64,000 nucleotides of DNA from Reticulitermes speratus (taxonomy: Eukaryota > Arthropoda > Insecta > Blattodea > Rhinotermitidae). Under the pieces are notes generated by a model. That model did no database searches. It was given only the letters and a program-made list of their open reading frames with translations, and was not told the DNA's origin. The stretch spans positions 26,659,521-26,723,520 of the forward strand of contig JAJKFL010000042.1 in NCBI GenBank assembly GCA_021186555.1, written 5' to 3'. The position numbers were made by a program, and so were the translations under genes. Below are positions 23,191 through 34,611 of this stretch, one piece after another. Each line of letters opens with the position of its first letter. Position 1 is the first letter of the stretch.

Positions 23191-24507
23191 ACACATACAA
23201 GCTGTAGCACCGCATACTTGTCTGTTGTCCAGAATTAGAAGCAGATTGATAGAAGTAAAATGCAGCTAGCTCCTTCATCCAACCGGGGTGGAAAAACACT
23301 GGAATAAACTGAAGGGTAAATACGAATAGTTTATATGGCGGACCTAAAGATTACAGCCGCAGTTCTTGTTTGTTTTCGTGTTTATTTTAGACTGTAATGT
23401 AGGGCATTGGACTCCATAGTGTTAACAGTGTGATCTGGGATATCCAGATGTATGTCTGAAAATTAGTTGCAGGCGGCAATGAGAAATACCAGACTCTCGG
23501 TTTGCCGTTTGCTGTTAAAGTGATAATCATTTCCCAATCAAATGTAAGTCGTTCAAGCTTTACATATACTGAAACTGGACAGCACCTGTCACTCATTTGT
23601 TTGCCATTTTTGTGAGAACATCGAATTCAGTGTGGTTGAGCCTCAGAAATTTGATTTTGATTCAGAAAAGAGTAATAAGAAGTACATGAACGACGCTCTG
23701 TGTTTTTTTCCTATTAAATCTGAATTAATCATTTAAAACCACATACGCCATAACGTTTCTGAGTTTAAAACATTGCTGATCAGAAGTAAAGTCCTACTTC
23801 TGTATCTGGCATTAGCTCCAGAAGTGTGTATCGCTGCGTCAGGCCTCCTTGTAGCAAAGTCTGATGTGCAAATTTCATGAGTTTCTTCTTTTCTTGAAGA
23901 TCCCGAAATCCGTGTCCGTACAAGCATTAATTGTCAGTTTCCATATAAGCCTGCGGTAGTCAAAACGTGATACCGGGGTACGCCTACAGGAATGCACTCA
24001 GGTTACCAACTTCGCAAGAGCGCCAGAGAAGTAGTCTAACGATCACGGCGATCTACCATGAACAGAGTTTCTGTTGTGTATACATATTCCTCGTGCAATG
24101 AAGTTTTAATAGGCCTCCATGTACTTCTGCGTAAAATTCATGGCATAATCACATAAGTGAATTTTCTTATAAGCGACCCCCCCCCTTTTTTTTGTAAATT
24201 AGTGGATGTTAATTTTTTTTTCGACGTTACTTGACGAACCAAAATCAGACTACATAATAATATCAATTATTTAAGAAGAGGAGGCTTTCTGCATGTTAAG
24301 CCATAGTTACTCTTACGTTCTCAATTGGGTACATACTTTAGTTATTTAAACGTTAGGCCGTCATCTTGCTATAAAATCACAATTTGCCTTCTTATAGCAC
24401 ATCTGCTGTGACCTCCATTTAACAATACCATTAATCGTTACTTAATTCACCATATTCGCTATCTCCCTAAACTAGACACGACATATTTGACATCCTATTA
24501 CTTCCCT
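23191..24507. other. No gene recognised
   Basis: Short frames only. Poly-C and poly-T tracts lie at about 24177-24193. The sequence leads into the tandem array. Confidence 0.45.
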
Positions 24508-27500
24508 TGACAACACATAGCGTCTGTGTTATGCTGGAGAGAAAAATTTAATGACGTTACAAAACATGTGTTTCACTGGAGAGAAAAATAATTACGATAC
24601 AGAGCCCGTGTGATATACTGGAGAGAAAAGTGTAATGACAAGACATAGCGTGTGTGGTGTACTAGAGAGAACAGAGTAATGACAAGACACAGCTTGTGTG
24701 GTGTACTGAATAGAACAGTGTAATGACAATACACAGCGTGTGTGGTGTACTGAAGAGAACAGTGTAATGACAAGACAGCGTGTGTGGTGTACTGGAGACA
24801 GTGTAATGACAAGACACAGCGTGTGTGGTGTACTGAATAGAACAGTGTAATGACAAGACACAGCGTGTGTGGTGTACTGAAGAGAACAGTGTAATGAAAA
24901 GACACAGTGTGTGTGGTGTACTGGAGACAGTGTAATGACAAGACACAGCGTGTGTGGTGTACTGAAGAGAACAGTGTAATGACAAGACACAGCGTGTGTG
25001 GTGTACTGAAGAGAAACAGTGTAATGACAAGACAGCGTGTGTGGTGTACTGGAGACAGTGTAATGACAAGACACAGCGTGTGTGGTGTACTGAAGAGAAC
25101 AGTGTAATGACAAGACAGCGTGTGTGGTGTACTGTAGACAGTGTAATGACAAGACACAGCGTGTGTGGTGTACTGAAGAGAACAGTGTAATGACAAGACA
25201 CAGCGTGTGTGGTGTACTGAAGAGAACAGTGTAATGAAAAGACACAGTGTGTGTGGTGTACTGAAGAGAACAGAGTAATGACAATACACAGCGTGTGTGG
25301 TGTACTGAAGAGAACAGTGTAATGACAATACACAGTGTGTGTGGTGTACTGAGAGAACAGTGTAATGACAAGACACAGCGTGTGTGGTGTACTGAAGAGA
25401 ACAGAGTAATGACAATACACAGCGTGTGTGGTGTACTGAAGAGAACAGTGTAATGACAAGACACAGCGTGTGTGGTGTACTGAAGAGAACAGAGTAATGA
25501 CAATACACAGCGTGTGTGGTGTACTGAAGAGAACAGAGTAATGGCAAGACACAGCGTGTGTGGTGTTACTGAAGAGAACAGAGTAATGACAATACACAGC
25601 GTGTGTGGTGTACTGAAGAGAACAGTGTAATGACAAGACACAGCGTGTGTGGTGTACTGAAGAGAACAGAGTAATGACAATACACAGCGTGTGTGGTGTA
25701 CTGAAGAGAACAGTGTAATGACAAGACACAGCGTGTGTGGTGTACTGAAGAGAACAGAGTAATGACAATACGCAGCGTGTGTGGTGTACTGGATAGAACA
25801 GTGTAATGACAAGACACGGCGTGTGTGGTGTTCTGGATAGAACAGTGTAATGACAAGACACGGCGTGTGTGGTGTACTGGATAGAACAGTGTAATGACAA
25901 GACACGGCGTGTGTGGTGTACTGGATAGAACAGTGTAATGACAAGACACAGCGTGTGTGGTGTACTGAAGAGAACAATGTAATGACAAGACACAGCGTGT
26001 GTGGTGTACTGAAGAGAACAGAGTAATGACAATACGCAGCGTGTGTGGTGTACTGAAGAGAACAGTGTAATGACAAGACACAGCGTGTGTGGTTTACTGG
26101 AGAGAACAGTGTAATGACAAGACACAGCGTGTGTGGTGTGCTGAAGAGAACAGAGTAATGACAAGACACAGCGTGTGTGGTGTACTGAAGAGAACAGTGT
26201 AATGACAAGACACAGCGTGTGTGGTGTACTGAAGAGAACAATGTAATGACAAGACACAGCGTTTGTGGTGTACTGAAGAGAACAGAGTAATGACAATACG
26301 CAGCGTGTGTGGTGTACTGAAGAGAACAGTGTAATGACAAGACACAGCGTGTGTGGTTTACTGGAGAGAACAGTGTAATGACAAGACACAGCGTGTGTGG
26401 TGTACTGAAGAGAACAGTGTAATGACAAGACACAGCGTGTGTGGTGTACTGGAGACAGTGTAATGACAAGAAACAGCGTGTGTGGTGTACTAGAGAGAAC
26501 AGAGTAATGACAATACACAGCTTGTGTGGTGTACTGAAGAGAACAGTGTAATGACAATACACAGCGTGTGTGGTGTACTGAAGAGAACAGTGTAATTACA
26601 ATACACAGCGTGTGTGGTGTACTGAAGAGAACAGTGTAATGACAAGACACAGCGTGTGTGGTGTATTGAAGAGAACAGTGTAATGACAAGACACAGCGTG
26701 TGTGGTGTACTGGAGAGAACAGTGTAATGACAAGACACAGCGTGTGTGGTGTACTGGAGACAGTGTAATGACAAGAAACAGCTTGTGTGGTGTAATAGAG
26801 AGAACAGAGTAATGACAATACACAGCTTGTGTGGTGTACTGAAGAGAACAGTGTAATGACAATACACAGCGTGTGTGGTGTACTGAAGAGAACAGTGTAA
26901 TGACAATACACAGCGTGTGTGGTGTACTGAAGAGAACAGTGTAATGACAATACACAGCGTGTGTGGTGTACTGAAGAGAACAGAGTACTGACAATACACA
27001 GCGTGTGTGGTGTACTGAAGAGAACAGTGTAATGACAAGACACAGCGTGTGTGGTGTACTGAAGAGAACAGAGTAATGACAAGACACAGCGTGTGTGGTG
27101 TACTGAAGAGAACAGAGTAATGACAATACACAGCGTGTGTGGTGTACTGAAGAGAACAGTGTAATGACAAGACACAGCGTGTGTGGTGTACTGAAGAGAA
27201 CAGAGTAATGACAATACACAGCGTGTGTGGTGTACTGAAGAGAACAGAGTAATGACAATACACAGCGTGTGTGGTGTACTGAAGAGAACAGTGTAATGAC
27301 AAGACACAGCGTGTGTGGTGTACTGAAGAATACAGAGTAATAAGACACAGCGTGTGTGGTGTACTGAAGAATACAGAGTAATAACAATACACAGCGTGTG
27401 TGGTGTACTGAAGAGAACAGTGTAATGACAATACACAGCGTGTGTGGTGTACTGAAGAGAACAGTGTAATGACAGGACACAGCGTGTGTGGTGTACTGAA

Positions 27501-28814
27501 GAGAACAGTGTAATGACAATACGCAGCGTATGTGGTGTACTGAAGAGAACAGTGTAATGACAAGACACAGCGTGTGTGGTTTACTGGAGAGAACAGTGTA
27601 ATGACAAGAAACAGCGTGTGTGGTTGTACTGGATAGAACAGTGTAATGACAAGACACAGCGTGTTTGGTGTACTGGAGACAGTGTAATGACAAGAAACAG
27701 CGTGTGTGGTGTACTAGAGAGACAGAGTAATGACAATAACAGCTTGTGTGGTGTACTGAAGAGAACAGTGTAATGACAATACACAGCGTGTGTGGTGTAC
27801 TGAAGAGAACAGTGTAATTACAATACACAGCGTGTGTGGTGTACTGAAGAGAACAGTGTAATGACAAGACACAGCGTGTGTGGTGTATTGAAGAGAACAG
27901 TGTAATGACAAGACACAGCGTGTGTGGTGTATGGAGAGAACAGTGTAATGACAAGACACAGCGTGTGTGGTGTACTGGAGACAGTGTAATGACAAGAAAC
28001 AGCTTGTTTTGGTGTAATAGAGAGAACAGTAGTAATGACAATACACAGCTTGTGTGGTGTACTGAAGAGAACAGTGTAATGACAATACACAGCTTGTGTG
28101 GTGTACTGAAGAGAACAGTGTAATGACAATACACAGCGTGTGTGGTGTACTGAAGAGAACAGTGTAATGACAATACACAGCGTGTGTGGTGTACTGAAGA
28201 GAACAGTGTACTGACAATACACAGCGTGTGTGGTGTACTGAAGAGAACAGTGTATGACAATGACACAGCGTGTGTGGTGTACTGAAGAGAACAGTAGTAA
28301 TGACAAGACACAGCGTGTGTGGTGTACTGAAGAGAACAGAGTAATGACAATACACAGCGTGTGTGGTGTACTGAAGAGAACAGTGTAATGACAAGACACA
28401 GCGTGTGTGGTGTACTGAAGAGAACAGAGTAATGACAATACACAGCGTGTGTGGTGTACTGAAGAGAACAGAGTAATGACAATACACAGCGTGTGTGGTG
28501 TACTGAAGAGAACAGTGTAATGACAAGACACAGCGTGTGTGGTGTACTGAAGAATACAGAGTAATGAAGACACAGCGTGTGTGGTGACGAAGAATTACAG
28601 TGTAATGAAAGACACAGCGTGTGTGATGTACGGAGATACAGTAGTAATGACAATACACAGCGTGTGTGGTGTACTGGAGAGAACAGAGTAATGACAAGAC
28701 ACAGCGTGTTGGTGTGGACGGTATGGAACGTGGTGGTATGGAGAAACAGTGTAATCACAAGACACAGCGTGTGTGATATACTGGAGAGTACAGTGTAATG
28801 ACAAGACACAGCGT
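24508..28814. repeat. Satellite array, 44-bp unit, about 97 copies, with higher-order structure
   Basis: The plus-strand unit is GTGTAATGACAAGACACAGC, then GTGTGTGGTGTACTGAAGAG, then AACA (44 bp). Variants carry GAGTAATGACAATACACAG, CTGGAGACAGTG (shortened units), TTACTGGAGAG or CTGGATAGAAC. Degenerate units start near 24508. The core is regular from about 24650 to 28560, then units become diverged with indels until 28814. The minus-strand consensus lacks stop codons in its frames, and 44 is not a multiple of 3, so a frame rotates through all three phases over 132 bp. This produces open frames up to 968 codons (27568-24662) and 737 codons (28809-26596). Overlapping open frames on the same strand, built only of this repeat, argue that they are by-products and not genes. 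Confidence 0.95.
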
Positions 28815-29345
28815 TCTACATTGAGAAGACTCTTTTCACAAGCAAACTGGACTTAAATTTAAGTAATAAACTGGTAACTTGCTACATTTGGAGCATAGTT
28901 TTGTATGGTGCTGAAACGTGGACACTTCGGAAAGTAGATCATAAATACCTGGAAAATTTTGAAATGTGGTGTTGGAGGAGAATGGAGAAGATAAGTTGGA
29001 CCGATCGTGTGAGAAATGAAGAAGTATTACACAGAGTCAAGGAGGAGAGGAATATCCTACATACAATAAAAAGAAGAAAGGCTAACTGGATTGGTCACAT
29101 CTTGCGTATAAACTGCCTTCTAAAACACGTTATTGAAGGAAAGTTAGAAGGAATGGTAGAAATGACGGAAAGACGAGGAAGAAGACGTAAGCAGCTACTG
29201 GATGTCCTTAAGTAAAAGAAGATACTGGAACTTGAACGAGGAAGCACTAGATCGCACCCTGTGGAGAACTCGCTTTGGAAGAGGCTACGGACCTGTCGTA
29301 ATACAGACTACAGAATGAAAGAATGAATGTATGTATTATGTATGT
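28815..29345 (+). pseudogene. 5'-truncated non-LTR retrotransposon, ORF2 C-terminus
   Basis: Coding similarity starts right at the array edge with AFYIEKTLFTSKLDLNLSNK and continues SIVLYGAETWTLRKVDHKYL, FEMWCWRRMEKISWTDRVRN, KANWIGHILRINCLLKH and ERRGRRRKQLLDVLK. This is the thumb/C-terminal region of an insect LINE reverse transcriptase (the Y-G-A-E-x-W-T-L motif is typical). After a stop at 29213 the frame shifts once (a further LIN-type TLWRTRFGRGYGPVV follows). The 3' end is CAGAATGAAAGAATGAATG plus a short TATG-rich tail. The catalytic Y/F-x-D-D motif is absent because the 5' portion is missing. Confidence 0.85.
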
Positions 29346-30539
29346 ACATATGTGTGTGCTTATATGTGTATAGCCTATATAAATTTAGACTGTGAAATGT
29401 TCGTTGTCAAAGCTCAGTACGTAATTGTAGTTTCCATTGTTTTTCTCAGACATTCCATATGAGTCGTCATGATTATTATAACTCGCTTTCTTCAAGATGT
29501 CAAAATTCAGTCATCCTGGATGGTGTATGTCCGATTAAAATGCCGGTCATAATTTCGTGGTAGCTGACATTAGACATTTAGATAGTACGGATGCCTTCTT
29601 TACTTTAATGTCTTCTTAATTCGTATGCATTCCAACCTTCCCACAAAGTATAAGATCGTATATAGGTGTAAAATATGTGACGAGGTTATTAAGATGACAC
29701 ACGTTTTGAACATTTTACATCATATCATTTTGCTTAAAGACACAGCGTTTTCATTTAGAACGAAGCAAAGTGTATGATTGTCAACTACAATTTTTTTAAT
29801 TGTGTAAAGTGTACACACTTTGTACACTTAAAGGTAATTTGTGTAAAAACTGCTGTGGTTGACCATCATACTCTACATGTTTGTACGTAGTATTACGTTC
29901 AAACCTCCCATCTTCTTTAATTCCCTAACGTGTTACGGTTCATCATCGAACCATCTTCACGAGTACAAAATGCAATACTAAGTTGCTGATTGCGTATATA
30001 AATACACGGAATAATATTCAGATTGGAGGATTAAAGTAGTAGTTATATGCAAACTTTGTGTGCTTTCGTGATCAGTTGTTTGAAAGATGACAGAAGTTTA
30101 AACAACAGCAATTTCTTCAAATTCCTCCGGACATTTAAATCTGGTTACGAAGTATTACAGTTGCTCTTTTGTTTCCTTCTGCAAACTCAAAGGAAATCCC
30201 TACTTCGAAACTACGGCTATGGTAGTGCTGCATGTGATTAACAGTGTAAGGTGTACGAAAATTGACGTATGCACTACGTTTCTTCTGTCGTTGTCCTGAG
30301 CACGGCAGTTGCCACCGGATGTGCCGGTGGACGCAGATTTTCTATACGATAAAGCTGCCGTGCACGTGGAAGTGACACTGTTTACTTTAACCGAAGAGTC
30401 TGATCAACGAATGCAACAGCCGTAACAATAATATATATTTTAGGTTCAAGCTTGACCGATCTGTTTTAATGTCGGTTACCCGTTACAATCTACAAGGGAG
30501 TTCAGTTGAAAACCTATCCCAGACGCACGAAAAGCTGAA
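29346..30539. other. No gene recognised
   Basis: AT-rich. A 64-codon frame (30047-30241) has no family resemblance. Confidence 0.45.
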
Positions 30540-30690
30540 CGGTCTTACATTTCCAGATGCACTATAAACCGCATGTTAGATTAGGTGTTGGAAATGTCCT
30601 CCTTAAACTCTCAGACATGCTTGGCACCTGGTGAACAGATTATTGAATACTGTTTGAAGTTCTTGTCTAGAAATGTCCGATACTGCACGG
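30540..30690 (-). pseudogene. mariner-like transposase C-terminal fragment (minus)
   Basis: The segment aligns with 56465-56600: AACCGCATGTTAGA, AGGTGTTGGAAA, TTGAACAGATTATTGAA-like and TCTAGTCTAGAA-like blocks recur in order. On the minus strand the encoded end resembles the G-x-H-F-x-(H/R)-L-L-stop terminus of mariner-type transposases. Frameshifts are present. Confidence 0.6.
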
Positions 30691-30859
30691 CAAGTTTAAC
30701 GACAGCTGCATGACTCACACACCACCAGTCCTATCGCGGCGTGTACGGTACATTGCATCATCTTACGTGTTAGTCATACAGTCCAATTTAATCTGCTGTC
30801 TGTAACACGTGTGAAGCACAGCGTAACGTAGTTTCTTTTGTTCATTAGTGTGCAGTACA

Positions 30860-31035
30860 GTTTAATACAGAAGATGTTTACTGTGGAGAACTGTACCATG
30901 AGGAACAAATCATGTGAAAAATGACGTAGGAAATTTATAATAAGGATTACCGGTGTGCCACTTCGAAATTGAGCATGTCAGAGAGTTGAAGCTGGTCATT
31001 TCCAACGCCTATTATAACATGTGGTAAGTTATATT
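30860..31035 (+). mobile_element. Internally deleted mariner-like element (N- and C-terminal coding joined)
   Basis: The plus strand reads MFTVENCTMRNKSCEK, stop, RRKFIIRITGVPL. That resembles the helix-turn-helix start of mariner-type transposases, where R-(R/K)-F-x-x-x-(F/Y)-P-G-V-P is common. It then passes directly to ACQRVEAGHFQRLL and a stop, which is the usual C-terminus. The whole DDE core is missing. Both ends are in the same orientation and adjacent, so a deletion derivative is the simplest explanation. Confidence 0.5.
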
Positions 31036-32440
31036 ATATTATGTTATATTATATTTTATTATGTGCGGAAATGTAAGGCCGTTGTACTTGTCATGTCTAT
31101 GGGTTCGGTTGTCAATTGAACTCCCAGTATATGTCGATGAACACGTAATGGTTGTCTAACAATTACGGGACCCGTGATAGTGAGTAGAATTGCTCGAAAC
31201 AAGTTAGTGTATTACCCTTATTTTAACAGTTGTTTGGGCCTGTGTGAGAATTTACGTTTTAAAGATTAAATTGTTATTTAAAATACCCGCACGAAATGAT
31301 ACGTGTATGGAATGTTCCTTACTCTACTTCTCGAATCATAAGTAGTCTAAACCCTTTGGCAACTGAAAGGCTGCAGTTTTTTTCGTAACTACGTCCAGTA
31401 TCATTGCTGGACGCCGTCTGTTGCCGTAACTGTCGCTGGTGGGTGGGAATGTGATTCACGAACACCAGCACCAATGTGCAAGCGGTTTACTGTTGTGTTG
31501 AAGGGCACGCGGTTAAAGTAAATAGCCGTGCCTTACGCACATCTTATAAACACACACCTACTGCACTTCAAGTATCATTATTCGTGGTGCTTACTTTTCC
31601 ATGCTGGGAAGCAGACCAAGTCGATGAGAACAATGTCGGTCACACGCGGAGTCGAAAGCATGACACCCTGAGTTTGTAACAGACGTTGAGATTGAGAACA
31701 GTGTTATCAGTAATTTTGTTTAAATTGTAGCTAAGTTCAAGGTGTATGCGATTACAGGACTCATATAAGCGGCTGGGATTCAAGACTTAAAACGATATGG
31801 AACATTATTTGCTTCATGTAACGGAAACAGGGTTCTCATGCGGAATATTTTGGAATTTTTGCCAGTACACTTGAAGTAATGTGAAGCCGAAAAACACTAT
31901 ATAGTACACAGCCTTTATTATATGTATAAATATTTATAGAACGCATGATTTTAAAGTGAATGTTTTGCTATTAAAGTGAAAGCAATAACAAAGTAGAACA
32001 CGCTGCCGTCAACACACTGATCTTTCTTGACGCTGAGCGCTGTAACTAACAGATATCACACTTGCTTGGTAACATGTGTAGAAGTGTTGTAATGCGAAAC
32101 CTGAGCTTGGCGTTTCTTAATTACTTCGCTGATATGAGGAAGCAAATGCGATAAGCTGACTGTCCGTTCATCTTACTGGTAAATGCAGCCACATTTCTGC
32201 ACATTTTTGCATTTAAGGTTTTGAAGTGATGAAGATCACAGTTCGCAGAGATAAGATGTAGAAAACTTCTTCAAAGCTGTCGCGGCTTTTCTTGGAATTT
32301 CATGGTATTCTTACGTAATATAAATCCGGAGTATATAAAGAGGCAAGTTAGCACGCTTTATTTCATGACTGCAGACTGTAAAAAAATAAATTAATTTATC
32401 ATCTCGTCGTCGTCATTTCTTTCTTTCTTTCTTGGCGTAT
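31036..32440. other. No gene recognised
   Basis: A short ATTATATTATGTTATATT tract sits near 31028-31062. A 67-codon frame (31476-31679) has no known motif. A TTTCTTTCTTTC tract lies at about 32417-32432. Confidence 0.45.
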
Positions 32441-32718
32441 ATGGCTCTCAATCTCTCTCTGTCTCTTTTTTTTTTGCGGCGCGACAGCCCAACTCAGGCG
32501 TAGGCCGCCTCATTGATGAGGTTTCTAGATCACAATTAGACACGCACACCGGTAGGACTCCTCCGAACGAGTGATCAGCCCGTCGCAGAGGCCGCTTAAC
32601 ATACAACAAACACATGAGGCGAGCATTCATGCCCTCGGCAGGATTCGAACCCGTAACCCCAGCAGTCGAGCGGCCGCAGACCTAGGCCTTAGACCACACG
32701 GCCACCGGGATCAGCATG
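32441..32718 (-). repeat. tRNA-derived SINE, family A, copy 1 (minus)
   Basis: Read on the minus strand, GATCCCGGTGGCCGTGTGGT and CTAAGGCCTAGGTCTGCGG form an A-box-like head and GGGTTCGAATCC (plus-strand 32640-32651) a B box. The body contains GGGCTGATCACTCGTTCGGA, GGAGTCCTACCG and GTTGGGCTGTCG, matching 43056-43310 almost throughout. The 3' end is an A tract (plus-strand poly-T 32466-32475) plus GAGAGA. Flanks GAGATCCAT (5') and GAGAGCCAT (3') look like a 9-bp target-site duplication with one mismatch. Confidence 0.85.
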
Positions 32719-33545
32719 GATCTCTTACCCGGTCATACTTGTCCATATTCAAGGACGGAAATTATTTTTTATTTTTGTCAAATATTCAGTCACAATGGAG
32801 TTATTTGTTGTGGGCTTTTGGTATCAAAGGAAATATCCCAAGATTTTCTATGTGATTTTTTCTGGAAAGCTAATAGCTTTTCCTAGTAATGAGAATATTC
32901 TCATCTCTACTTTGCATACTAATTAACACTATTTACATAATTAAATATTTCTGCCAAAGAAGCTATCTTCGCACAATACATAGATTTACAAATGTCTGGA
33001 GAAATTATTGTTTCCTTCTCTTTGAAGAAATTAACGTTCTGTGCTTAGGGTCAAACACACGACACACTTCTACCTTGGACCACCACCTTATCTCTGTAGG
33101 CAAAATTAAACATTTGTCTTGTGCATCCACAGTTTTACAGAGCTGTCGGAAAAAGCGAGGTTTTACAAAATTAACCATGCTGAGAGCTTAGTCTAATACA
33201 AAAATCAAACTGATATCCAAGGGCTTACTAACAAGACCTTTCTATGCATAAACAGTGGGTGATAAAATATTTTTATGTTGTTTTGCGAGTGTTTCAATAC
33301 CACTGACAGATCCCATCATAGATGGCGCGCTGTCGGTACAGATCTGAAGACAATGATTTCCACGAAAGCTTCAGGTCTTCCAAGGAGTCATAAATGCCTT
33401 GGCCCTGTAGTTGTGAATGCTGCCTCGTGTTATGCTTGGCCACCCAGTTTGGAATGTTACCTCGATTTATGCTTAAGGGCTCCGCCAAATACGGTAATTT
33501 TGAGGAGGGGATCTATAGAAATAATGAGACTTTGTTAAGTGGTCC
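32719..33545 (-). pseudogene. hAT-superfamily (ZBED5-like) transposase, decayed
   Basis: On the minus strand, from 33350 downward, the reading HCLQICTDSAPSMMGSVSGI matches the C-T-D-G-A-P-A-M-x-G motif of hAT transposases. Further on come FFRQLCKTVDAQDKCLI, TEIRWWSK, MQSRDENIL, GIFPLIPKAHN and FPSLNMDKYDRVRDPC, in the order seen in ZBED5/Buster-like proteins. Stops and frameshifts occur throughout, so it is dead. A family-A SINE sits exactly at its C-terminal side. A hAT dimerisation domain is not visible in this copy. Confidence 0.75.
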
Positions 33546-33998
33546 GTGATACCAGAAAGTTTGAGAAACACTGTCCGAAAGGGAACTGCCTGTTAACGCA
33601 TTGTGAGCACGACGGTCGAAACAAAATGGAGGCCAAGTTCAAACACAAATGCACAAGTGTGTTGCCAGACATGTTCGTGTTGTAACCTTAGCTACTATGA
33701 AACGAGGAATTATATTTCAATCAATCGATTTTAATGTACGTGCCTAAGATGAGCTTACATACATACGGGCTTGCCATGAGGGAAAGTTACATGTGTAATG
33801 AATTCAGTGTGTCTCGAATCCTTGACGTTAGAGTAATCGGTAAGGAGCTGTGAAACAGTTTGATGTTACCACTGCACGGCCTTGTTTTTTTTAAGCTGCG
33901 ATCATATTTCTGGTATGACTGTATTGTCAGGTCCAGGCTCCTGTCAAAGTTTCCGTGACTGTTGACACGTTTCGATAGCCCGACAACTTTTCTTTCAG
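33546..33998. other. Intron upstream of the Spätzle exon; 3' splice site at 33997-33998
   Basis: No other coding signal. The tract GACAACTTTTCTTTCAG ending at 33998 is a good polypyrimidine-AG acceptor for the exon that follows. Confidence 0.7.
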
Positions 33999-34611
33999 GT
34001 CCCAGGACGGAGGAGAGCAGTCGTATTTTAACGAGGGCGGGGAGAGTCGCCGGCTGACGCACCGGGAGATGCAGATGCTGCTGCGTCGGGAAGGCGGTGA
34101 TGAAGGGCACCCCGTGGACTGCTGCCCTTCTGTGGAGGAAATGGTAGAACCCGAGGGCGGTCGGAACAAGGACGACATGTACGTGGTGCTCTTCCGGAAT
34201 GGCGACATTCGACAGAGGTTTTACGAGTACTCGTGTAAAGAGAATGTAGTGGGTAGACCGTGCCGGTTCTTGGACAGGCGGCTGCATAACCAATCACGGT
34301 GTGTTCAGAAATTCTCGTACACTTATGCGATTGTAAGGAACCCCGCAGTCTCGGCGTCCTCTGCGGAGTCTGGATCCGGGGACCCCCAAAGGCACCATCA
34401 CCACCACAGACCCCATCACTTGACAGCCCTTCCTCTAACCACTTCAACGCCTAACTCGTTTGGTGGCTCTGAGTGGATGCTGGACTACATCCGTGTACGC
34501 AGTGGATGTGGATGTGAAGTGATGCCCAAGCCCAAGAAGAAGCGGTCGGATACCAAGGGCAAGAAAAGTAAAAGCAAAAAATTGTATAGTGAAGACGATT
34601 TACAGACCTAA
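33999..34611 (+). CDS. Spätzle-family cystine-knot ligand, last coding exon (Spz3/Spz4-like)
   Basis: Spätzle proteins are secreted cystine-knot ligands of Toll receptors in arthropods, acting in immunity, patterning and neurotrophin-like signalling. The exon starts after an acceptor at 33998, its first base completes a codon (phase 2), and it encodes 203 residues before TAA at 34609-34611. Seven cysteines fall at exon residues 41, 42, 79, 88, 101, 170 and 172. The motifs are DCCPSVEEMVEP, FYEYSCKENVVGRPCRF, SRCVQKFSYTYAIV and DYIRVRSGCGCEV, which give the seven-Cys pattern of the Spätzle knot. A His-rich insert (about 138-146) lies between the fifth and sixth Cys, and a very basic tail (KPKKKR, KKSKSKK) ends the protein. 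The signal peptide and pro-domain must lie in upstream exons that I could not find. The wording fits Spz3 best, but Spz4 cannot be excluded by eye. The minus-strand frames over this exon are shadows. Confidence 0.92.

Noticed and set aside
24592-28809. Long minus-strand open frames in the satellite (up to 968 codons) as repetitive-protein genes
   Set aside because: Several overlapping frames on one strand are open at once, each made only of the 44-bp unit in rotating phase. There is no signal peptide, domain or unique flank. The unit itself explains the openness.
24508-28814. CRISPR array
   Set aside because: Units are contiguous with no unique spacers, and the organism is eukaryotic.
34028-34447. 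Minus-strand frames (168, 139 and 93 codons) over the Spätzle exon
   Set aside because: Shadows of a GC-richer coding exon. The plus strand carries the seven-Cys domain and a proper splice acceptor.
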